DNA of 64,000 nt from an uncultured Cycloclasticus sp. (GTDB lineage: Bacteria > Pseudomonadota > Gammaproteobacteria > Methylococcales > Cycloclasticaceae). A program made the position numbers and the translations under genes. Positions 56,598 through 64,000 of the stretch are shown here, one piece after another. The notes under the pieces were generated by a model. The model searched no databases. It saw only the letters and a program-made list of their open reading frames with translations, and was not told the DNA's origin. Where the stretch lies: NCBI GenBank assembly GCA_913057515.1, contig CAJXOJ010000012.1:1-64000 (forward strand), given 5' to 3'. How positions within the stretch are numbered: position 1 is the stretch's first letter; every line of letters starts with the position of its first letter.

Positions 56598-57172
56598 AGC
56601 AAATCTATGTTGATCGGCGCATGCTTCACTGCCTGATCGGCCTTGTTTTATTAACCGCGTCTTTCAGCAGCACCGCCGACGAAAAGTCTGCTATTAACAT
56701 CAAAGCGGCCTCGCTATCTCTCCAAGACCAAACCTATCTACTTAAAGCACACATAAATTACCAGCTAAGTGAGGATGCGATAAAAGCCTTACACAATGGC
56801 ATTACTCTAACGTTCAACGTTGACTTATCTATTATCGAGCCAAGAAAGTGGCTTTGGGATAAGCACCGGATGAGCCTCACATTACCTTTCCAAATCAAAT
56901 ACCATACGCTAGCTGAAACTTATCAAGTCTCGAATAAAACCAATAATTTAGAACATAATTTCTCTAGCCTTTCAACGGCTCTTCACTCGCTGGGCATCTT
57001 GAATGATATTCCGATACACGCACTGAGCGACAGTAACAATATGAACGCAAATGTGTCTTTAAAAGCCTACCTGAACATTGAAGCCTTACCTCTTCCCATG
57101 AGGCCCTTAGCTTACATAACACCAGGCTGGTACTTACGCAGCAACACACTTCAATGGCCACTCGCTCAATAA
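56579..57172 (+). CDS. DUF4390 family protein
   Basis: Hydrophobic N-terminus, HINYQLSEDAIKALHNGITLTFNVDLSI; between rsmB and ntrY. Confidence 0.85.
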   Translation: MFKKSIKQIYVDRRMLHCLIGLVLLTASFSSTADEKSAINIKAASLSLQDQTYLLKAHINYQLSEDAIKALHNGITLTFNVDLSIIEPRKWLWDKHRMSLTLPFQIKYHTLAETYQVSNKTNNLEHNFSSLSTALHSLGILNDIPIHALSDSNNMNANVSLKAYLNIEALPLPMRPLAYITPGWYLRSNTLQWPLAQ

Positions 57173-59301
57173 AGAAAAAAAAATATTTCATCCCCACTGG
57201 GGTACTGCTCAGCTTGCTTTTCAGCCTCTACCTGATGAGCCATGCGACAGAGTCTCACTCCCAGTTCAACAATTTATTTTCTTTGTTGATTATCATCAAT
57301 ATCGCCGGAACTTTATTTTTATTTGGCCTGCTCATCTCAAACCTCCGCTGGCTTTGGCAACAGTTCAAGCAACAAGCCGTTGGCTCACGTATTACCGCTC
57401 GAATCATTTTGCTTTTTTTTGCTATTTCAGTTATTCCAACAGGCATTGTTTTTTACTTTTCAAGCCAACTTTTACATCAAAGTATTGACAGCTGGTTTGA
57501 TGCCAAAATTGATAACGCGATGCAAAGCTCATTAACGCTAAGCCGTCGTTCATTGGATAATCGAACGCTTTCATTAATGAAAGAAACCCGCCACTTGGCT
57601 AGCCAATTAGAGAATAAGTCCGATATCTTTTTGTCCTTAACACTAGCAGGCCTTCGCGCTCAGACAGATGCCCGGGAATTAACTGCTTTTTCAAAACAGG
57701 GGCAAATTATAGCCACCACCAACCTTGACCCTGGCGTGCTAATTCCCAACACGCCCGACAGTTCAACACTATTATTAGCCAAGCAAAATCGTGAGTTTAT
57801 TGGCTTAGAGCCTGACCAAGGCAAGGGCTTAGCGGTACGAACCATCGTTGAAATTAAAAACACTAACCCGAAGCGCTATTTGCAAGCTATTTATACGGTA
57901 CCTGAAGACATCAGCGAACTTGCCGACTCGGTAGAAGATGCTTATACAGCCTACCAAGAGTTCAACTATTTACGTGACTCCTTAAAGTTCAGCTTTACCT
58001 TAACCTTATCCCTAGCCCTAATTTTCAGCATATTAGCCGCTAGTTGGGCTGCTTTTGTTTTTGCAAGAGAGCTCGTTGCGCCCATTCGGCAATTAGTCAA
58101 GGGAACTCAGAATGTGGCTCACGGAGATTACGAAACAACGCTAAAGACTGACCGGCAAGACGAGCTTGGCTTTCTGATTAACTCATTTAACGCCATGATG
58201 TTACGAATTGCCAGCTCTCGAACAGAAGCCAACAATGCGCAACGAGACGCCGAGGATCAACACGCCTATTTAGAGACCGTTTTGAGCCACCTTTCTAATG
58301 GTGTTTTAGGCTTTGACCTTTCATTAAGGCTGAAAATGACAAACCATGGTGCCGATCAAATTCTGGAGCACCCCTTAACGGCCTGTATCGAGTTTTCACT
58401 TAACGAAATTGCCGTCAAATGCCCTGAACTCGATTCATTCACAGCACTATTAATTGAAAAATTTTCAGCTAAAAAGAAACAGTGGCAACATGAATTCGTT
58501 TTTTCTATCAACCACCAAAAGAAAACCCTGTTGTTAAAGGGCACTCCTCTTTACGCTGCCGATAAGACATTATCTGGCTACGTTTTGATTTTTGATGACG
58601 TCACGCCCATCATCCAATCACAAAGAAACGCCGCCTGGAGTGAAGTCGCTCAACGTCTGGCACATGAGATTAAAAACCCACTAACACCGATACAGCTATC
58701 TGCTGAACGGCTACAAAGAAAGCTACACACCCAACTGAATGATGACGCCAACAAAGTACTAAAAAAATCGACCGACACAATCGTACAGCAAGTGAGCGCA
58801 ATGAAAAGCATGGTTAATGATTTTTCTAACTTTGCACGGCCACCACAGTCGAAACCTCAAGTTATCTCCATCAGCCATTTAATTGACGACATCAGTACTT
58901 TGTATCAGGGCCAAATTCAGCACTTGATACTCAATGTCGATGACTACTTACCTAACATCTTTGCAGACCCTATTCGATTAAGACAAGTACTCATTAACTT
59001 AATAAAAAACGCACAAGAAGCGGTTGCTGATATCAGTGAAGCTGAAATAAATATTTCCGCTAAGTACCAAAAAGACCGTGATTCAATAGAAATTTGTATT
59101 GCTGATAATGGCCCGGGGGTAGATAATTCCGACATTGCACGCATTTTCGAACCGTATACGACCACCAAAGATAAAGGTACTGGGCTTGGGCTTGCTATTG
59201 TTAAAAAAATTATTGAGGAACATGGCGGCACCATCATTGTTAAACCCGCGGCTCCCCAAGGTGCTAATTTCATTATTCAACTACCCGTCACAACCCCTTA
59301 A
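57154..59301 (+). CDS. ntrY: NtrY-like sensor histidine kinase
   Basis: TMs, HAMP region, PAS, WSEVAQRLAHEIKNPLTPIQLSAERLQRK, GTGLGLAIVKKIIEEHGG. Confidence 0.93.
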   Translation: MATRSIKKKKYFIPTGVLLSLLFSLYLMSHATESHSQFNNLFSLLIIINIAGTLFLFGLLISNLRWLWQQFKQQAVGSRITARIILLFFAISVIPTGIVFYFSSQLLHQSIDSWFDAKIDNAMQSSLTLSRRSLDNRTLSLMKETRHLASQLENKSDIFLSLTLAGLRAQTDARELTAFSKQGQIIATTNLDPGVLIPNTPDSSTLLLAKQNREFIGLEPDQGKGLAVRTIVEIKNTNPKRYLQAIYTVPEDISELADSVEDAYTAYQEFNYLRDSLKFSFTLTLSLALIFSILAASWAAFVFARELVAPIRQLVKGTQNVAHGDYETTLKTDRQDELGFLINSFNAMMLRIASSRTEANNAQRDAEDQHAYLETVLSHLSNGVLGFDLSLRLKMTNHGADQILEHPLTACIEFSLNEIAVKCPELDSFTALLIEKFSAKKKQWQHEFVFSINHQKKTLLLKGTPLYAADKTLSGYVLIFDDVTPIIQSQRNAAWSEVAQRLAHEIKNPLTPIQLSAERLQRKLHTQLNDDANKVLKKSTDTIVQQVSAMKSMVNDFSNFARPPQSKPQVISISHLIDDISTLYQGQIQHLILNVDDYLPNIFADPIRLRQVLINLIKNAQEAVADISEAEINISAKYQKDRDSIEICIADNGPGVDNSDIARIFEPYTTTKDKGTGLGLAIVKKIIEEHGGTIIVKPAAPQGANFIIQLPVTTP

Positions 59302-59329
59302 TTAAACCCTTTATTTACGGACACATTTT

Positions 59330-60697
59330 ATGAACAAACCTCATATTCTTGTTATTGACGATGAGCCAGATATTCGTAGCTTAATCTGTGACATTCTCGA
59401 AGATGAAAACTACGAGGTCTCCACTGCGGATAATGCAGCGATGGCTCAAAAGGCGCGTCATGAGTGCCGACATGATTTGATTTTACTGGATATTTGGATG
59501 CCTGATACTGACGGCATCAGCTTACTTAAAGAGTGGTCGATAACGGGTGACTTATCATGCCCTGTCATTATGATGTCCGGACACGGCACCGTTGAAACAG
59601 CCGTAGAGGCGACCCGACTTGGTGCTTATGATTTTTTAGAAAAGCCATTATCAATAGCCAAGCTCTTACTCACCGTTGAGCACGCACTTGAAGCTGAAAA
59701 ACTTAAGCAAGAAAATATCGGCCTTAAACAATACTCAACTCACTTTCAGGAACCGTTAGGAAATAGCCAACAAATTCAACAAATTCTTGAGCAAGCACGT
59801 CGGTTAGGGCAACACGATACACGCGTATTACTCACCGGCGAACCCGGCAGCGGAAAAGAAACTTTAGCACGCTATATCCACGAACACAGCACAAGAAAAC
59901 ACGGACCTTTCGTAGAACTTAATACCGGCATCATTACCTCTCACAATGTTTTAGAAGAATTTTTTGGCCGAGAAGAAGGTGACTCTATTCACTATGGTTT
60001 GCTCGAAAAAGCAAACCACGGCACTTTATTCATCGATGAAATTGGCGACATGGATAGTGAAGTGCAGCATCGCTTACTCAGTGCTTTAGAATCCAAATCA
60101 TTCCAGCGCATTGGTGGGCATAAAGAAGTCAAGGCAGACGTCAGGATAATTGCCTCCACTCGGCAAGACCTTGAAGAGGCTGTTCAGCAAGGTCAGTTCA
60201 GACAAGACTTATATTATTTACTTAACGTAGCCTGTCTTCATTTACCTTCGTTAAGAAACAGAAAAGAAGATATTCCACTGCTCCTAGATTTTTACCTTCA
60301 GCATTATATAAAGCGAGAAAATTTACCTAAACGCAAATTTACCATTGCAGCGCAGCAATTTTTAAGCGACCATACGTGGTTAGGGAATATACGCGAACTA
60401 AGGAATGTGGTTCAACGCCTATTAATACTAGGCATTGGGGACGAGATTGGCCTAACTGAAGTAAAAACAACACTCGGTGAACCGGCAAGATCCGTCATAA
60501 CATCTAATGACATACCTGTCTTTTATGATCTACCTCTTAAAGATGCTCGAGCACAATTTGAAAAAGCCTACCTTGACTACCACCTTAATCAACATAAAGG
60601 TAGCGTCACTAAACTGGCGAAAACAGCTGGCATGGAAAGAACCCACCTTTACCGAAAGCTTCATGCCTTGGGTATCGAGTTTAGGGGAAAGCGCTAA
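59330..60697 (+). CDS. ntrX: NtrX-like response regulator with divergent sigma-54-type AAA+ domain
   Basis: Receiver, GEPGSGKETLARYIH, GTLFIDEIGDM, FIS-like C-terminal HTH; GAFTGA not found. Confidence 0.92.
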   Translation: MNKPHILVIDDEPDIRSLICDILEDENYEVSTADNAAMAQKARHECRHDLILLDIWMPDTDGISLLKEWSITGDLSCPVIMMSGHGTVETAVEATRLGAYDFLEKPLSIAKLLLTVEHALEAEKLKQENIGLKQYSTHFQEPLGNSQQIQQILEQARRLGQHDTRVLLTGEPGSGKETLARYIHEHSTRKHGPFVELNTGIITSHNVLEEFFGREEGDSIHYGLLEKANHGTLFIDEIGDMDSEVQHRLLSALESKSFQRIGGHKEVKADVRIIASTRQDLEEAVQQGQFRQDLYYLLNVACLHLPSLRNRKEDIPLLLDFYLQHYIKRENLPKRKFTIAAQQFLSDHTWLGNIRELRNVVQRLLILGIGDEIGLTEVKTTLGEPARSVITSNDIPVFYDLPLKDARAQFEKAYLDYHLNQHKGSVTKLAKTAGMERTHLYRKLHALGIEFRGKR

Positions 60698-60718
60698 AGC
60701 TACCGAGCTCGTTACACC

Positions 60719-62107
60719 ATGAGAATTGTTATTTTAGGCGCTGGCCGTGTAGGTTTCACGGTTGCCAGTAATCTATCCAGTGAAAATATCGACATTACCT
60801 TAATCGATAAAAGCCAAGATGTGGTAGATGCTGCCTGTGAACGCTTAGATGTTTCAGCCATATGTGGAAACGTCTCTCACCCTGATGTGTTAGAAGCAGC
60901 CGGTATAAAAAATGCTGATATCGTCATCGCCGCAACCGACAGCGACGAAACAAACATGATGGCCTGCCAAGTAGCTCATCATTTATTCAAGGTTCCACAA
61001 AAAATTGCACGAGTTAGAGCAAAAACCTTTTTGGATGTACAAGATCAGCTTTTCAATGCAAATGCGATCCCTATTGATATCATCATCAACCCTGAAAATG
61101 AGATCGTACAATTCATTAAAAACCTCATCTTGCACCCTGGCTCACAACAAGTTTTATCCTTCGCTAACGGCGCTCTTAGCCTAGTTGAAACTAAATGTAA
61201 TCGAGACTGCGCACTCATTGGGAGATCACTGGCTGAGCTAACCCAGCAATTACAAGGGATCTACGCGAGAATAGCTCTCATTTATAGAAAAAACGAAATC
61301 ATTATTCCCAACTATGAAACCATTGTTGAAGAAGGTGACCGTGTTTTCTTTATCGCTCCCTCAGGCGATATTCAGGGAGTGCTTAGCCTATTATTCAATC
61401 AAGACAAAGCATACAAGCGATTAATTATCGCGGGCGGTGGCCGAATTGGCCTGGGTTTAGCGAAAGAACTTGAAAACACCCTTCAAGTTAAAATTATTAC
61501 TAAAACACCACAAAAAGCCTACCAGCTATCTGAGCAACTAGACCATAGTATCGTACTCAGTGGTGACGCGACTGATGAAGCTTTTTTACTCGATGAAAAC
61601 ATTGATAGAACAGACGTTTTTTGCACCCTGACCAGTGATGATGAAACAAATATTCTATGCTCTATGTTAGCGAAAAGTTTAGGCGCTAAAGTGGTAATGA
61701 GCCTAGTGGACAGAAATGCCTATATGAACATGGTCGACAATGGCTCCATCGACAATGTCATTTACCCACAACACACCACTATCGGAAAAATCCTATCGCA
61801 AGTTAGGCAAGGCAATATATCCGGGGTACATTCATTATTACGGGGCAAAGCCGAAGCATTAGAAGTTATTATACAATCGAATTATAAAAACAGCCTAGCT
61901 GGAAAAACTATACGTGATATCAAACTACCAAATGGCAGCCTCGTGATTGGCCTCGTTAGAAATAATATTGCCCTTCCCACACAGCAAGACTTTATTGTTA
62001 ATGAGGGCGACCACCTTATCATTTTTATTTCTGACCGATCCCTGGTTCATCAAGTAGAGTCCATTTTTCAGCCGTCAAAATCACTCTTTAGCCGGCTTAT
62101 CAAATAA
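60719..62107 (+). CDS. trkA: Trk potassium transport peripheral protein TrkA
   Basis: MRIVILGAGRVGFTVASNLSSENIDITLIDK, second Rossmann IAGGGRIGLGLA. Confidence 0.97.
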   Translation: MRIVILGAGRVGFTVASNLSSENIDITLIDKSQDVVDAACERLDVSAICGNVSHPDVLEAAGIKNADIVIAATDSDETNMMACQVAHHLFKVPQKIARVRAKTFLDVQDQLFNANAIPIDIIINPENEIVQFIKNLILHPGSQQVLSFANGALSLVETKCNRDCALIGRSLAELTQQLQGIYARIALIYRKNEIIIPNYETIVEEGDRVFFIAPSGDIQGVLSLLFNQDKAYKRLIIAGGGRIGLGLAKELENTLQVKIITKTPQKAYQLSEQLDHSIVLSGDATDEAFLLDENIDRTDVFCTLTSDDETNILCSMLAKSLGAKVVMSLVDRNAYMNMVDNGSIDNVIYPQHTTIGKILSQVRQGNISGVHSLLRGKAEALEVIIQSNYKNSLAGKTIRDIKLPNGSLVIGLVRNNIALPTQQDFIVNEGDHLIIFISDRSLVHQVESIFQPSKSLFSRLIK

Positions 62108-62109
62108 CC

Positions 62110-63549
62110 ATGCATTACAACGTTATTCGGCGAATATCCGGCTTATTATTAGGCGTGTTTAGCATTACCATGCTACCCCCCGTCATCGTTTCTTATATAT
62201 ACAATGAACAAAACCATCAGCCCTTTATTATCGGTTTTTTGACCATTTTCCTGACAGGCTTTATCCTTTGGTTAAGCGCTAAAAATGCAAAAGAAGACTT
62301 GCGGACACGCGACGGTTTCATTATTGCCGCTATCTTCTGGATCAGCTTAGGCTTATCAGGTGCCATCCCGCTTTACCTATCAAGCATGCCGTCATTATCG
62401 CTTACCGATGCCATTTTTGAATCCATCTCGGGCTTGACCACAACGGGCGCAACAGTGATAACTGGGCTAGATGAACTGCCCAAGTCAATCCTTTTTTATC
62501 GTCAACAACTTCAATGGTTTGGCGGCATGGGTATCGTAGTACTGGCGGTCGCCATTTTGCCCATGCTAGGAATTGGTGGTATGCAATTATATAAAACCGA
62601 AACACCAGGCCCAGTTAAAGATGCTAAATTAACACCCCGTATTACTGAAACGGCCAAGGCCCTATGGGAGATATACCTTGGCTTAACTGTCGCCTGCACA
62701 CTCGCTTATTGGGCTGGAGGTATGACGTTCTTTGACGCCTTAACCCATAGCTTTAGTACTATTTCTATTGGTGGGTTTTCAACACACGACGCCAGCTTTG
62801 CCTTTTTTGACAGCTCCATCCTAAACTATATTTGCATTGTCTTTATGATTATTGCTGGCATAAATTTTGCGCTACATTTTAAAGTTGCTAAATCCCTTAA
62901 TATAAAAACATATACTCAAAATAGTGAACTTAAAACCTACCTATCTATACTCACTATACACACACTTCTGATCTGCGCTGCCTTCTATTATCTAGGCTAC
63001 TCTGACATTATTGAACAAACCCTTTTCCAAGTTGTTTCATTCGCTACTACCAGCGGTTTCACCTCAACCAACCACGCAAGCTGGCCTTTATTTATTCCTG
63101 TACTACTCATCTTTATGAGTTTTTATGGTGGCTGCGCTGGCTCCACAGCCGGCGGCATTAAGGTAATCCGCATATTGATTATGGTTAAACAATTAGGTAA
63201 AGAAATCACCCATCTTATTCACCCTCATGCTGACATGCCCATAAAACTTGATCAACATGTCGTTTCTCGCTCAGTTATCAATGCCGTCTGGAGCTTCTTT
63301 TCTGCTTATATTCTATCATTTGGCATTCTCATGATACTCATGATGATGACTGGGCTTGATCAAGTGACAGCTTTTTCTGCGGTCGCAGCCACTCTGAATA
63401 ATTTAGGCCCTGGGCTAGGCGACATAAGCAGCAGTTATCTCACTTTGCCCGACGCTAGCAAATGGATTGCCTGTTTTGCCATGCTACTCGGACGCCTAGA
63501 AATATTTACCTTACTCGTTTTATTCAGCCCTATTTTTTGGCGCGATTAA
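62110..63549 (+). CDS. trkH: Trk/Ktr potassium uptake membrane protein TrkH
   Basis: SGLTTTGATVITGLDELPKSILFYRQQLQWFGGMGIVVLAVAILPMLGIGGMQLYKTETPGP. Confidence 0.97.
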   Translation: MHYNVIRRISGLLLGVFSITMLPPVIVSYIYNEQNHQPFIIGFLTIFLTGFILWLSAKNAKEDLRTRDGFIIAAIFWISLGLSGAIPLYLSSMPSLSLTDAIFESISGLTTTGATVITGLDELPKSILFYRQQLQWFGGMGIVVLAVAILPMLGIGGMQLYKTETPGPVKDAKLTPRITETAKALWEIYLGLTVACTLAYWAGGMTFFDALTHSFSTISIGGFSTHDASFAFFDSSILNYICIVFMIIAGINFALHFKVAKSLNIKTYTQNSELKTYLSILTIHTLLICAAFYYLGYSDIIEQTLFQVVSFATTSGFTSTNHASWPLFIPVLLIFMSFYGGCAGSTAGGIKVIRILIMVKQLGKEITHLIHPHADMPIKLDQHVVSRSVINAVWSFFSAYILSFGILMILMMMTGLDQVTAFSAVAATLNNLGPGLGDISSSYLTLPDASKWIACFAMLLGRLEIFTLLVLFSPIFWRD

Positions 63550-64000
63550 TGTCAGACTTACAACAAAAATGGGATAATATTTATCGCAAACAAGAGCTGA
63601 TAAAGCCTCAGCCTGCTATCGCATTATCTCGCTACGCACACCTACTTCCAAAAAAAGGTAAAGCACTTGATCTTGCATGCGGCCTTGGCGGAAATGCATT
63701 TTTTCTAGACGAAAAAGGCCTGCAGGTGGATGCTTGGGATATCTCTCCTATTGCTATCAATCATATTAATCATTCTAAAAAACCCTCTAGCACCCTCGAA
63801 GCATTAGCCATTGACCTTGGTCAAGCAACCTTTCCAAAAGACCATTATGATGTTATTTGCATTTCACGTTTCTTAGACCGGCAACTTAGCCGCTCTATTA
63901 TTAATGCCATAAAGCCTGGTGGCTTACTGTTTTATCAAACATTTACTCGTGAAAAAGTCTTACCTAACGGCCCAAGCAACCCAATTTTTTTATTGGAAAA
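63549..64000 (+). CDS. Class I SAM-dependent methyltransferase (TehB-like), partial at right edge
   Basis: ATG overlaps trkH stop (TAATG); manual translation MSDLQQKWDNIYRKQE...KALDLACGLGGNAFFLDEKGLQVDAWDIS. Confidence 0.85.
   Translation, partial: MSDLQQKWDNIYRKQELIKPQPAIALSRYAHLLPKKGKALDLACGLGGNAFFLDEKGLQVDAWDISPIAINHINHSKKPSSTLEALAIDLGQATFPKDHYDVICISRFLDRQLSRSIINAIKPGGLLFYQTFTREKVLPNGPSNPIFLLE

Overview
This 64 kb window looks like core chromosome from a gammaproteobacterium. A Cycloclasticus-like marine aromatic degrader is my guess from gene content only and is not verified. Most genes are dense, operonic housekeeping genes: tkt-epd/gap-pgk; hslV-hslU-DUF971-ubiE-ubiJ-ubiB; xerC-DUF484-dapF-lysA-lptM; oxyR and a peroxiredoxin; class I cyaA; argH; algZR-hemC-hemD-hemX-hemY; ubiD; prlC; lemA plus a GIDE-like gene; aroE-hemB; hemF-tsaC-purE-topA-smg-dprA-LysM; def-fmt-rsmB-DUF4390-ntrY-ntrX-trkA-trkH. 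The more accessory-looking parts are: a two-gene Rieske aromatic-ring dioxygenase with no local electron-transfer partners; a vWA protein next to a membrane-anchored acidic protein with a Glu-Pro hexanucleotide repeat at the left edge; a PAS/degenerate-GGDEF protein whose stop lies 3 nt from the cyaA start; and an apparently frameshifted LemA-linked GIDE gene. Non-coding signals include a near-consensus OxyR operator upstream of the peroxiredoxin, a perfect 36-bp palindrome followed by a 12-bp-arm hairpin between convergent genes, a strong terminator after the dioxygenase, and an orphan plus-strand terminator that could mark an sRNA. I saw no rRNA, tRNA, CRISPR array or intact mobile element by eye. 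I found no clear large undescribed system; the best leads are the GGDEF-like/cyaA pair and the vWA/EP-repeat pair.
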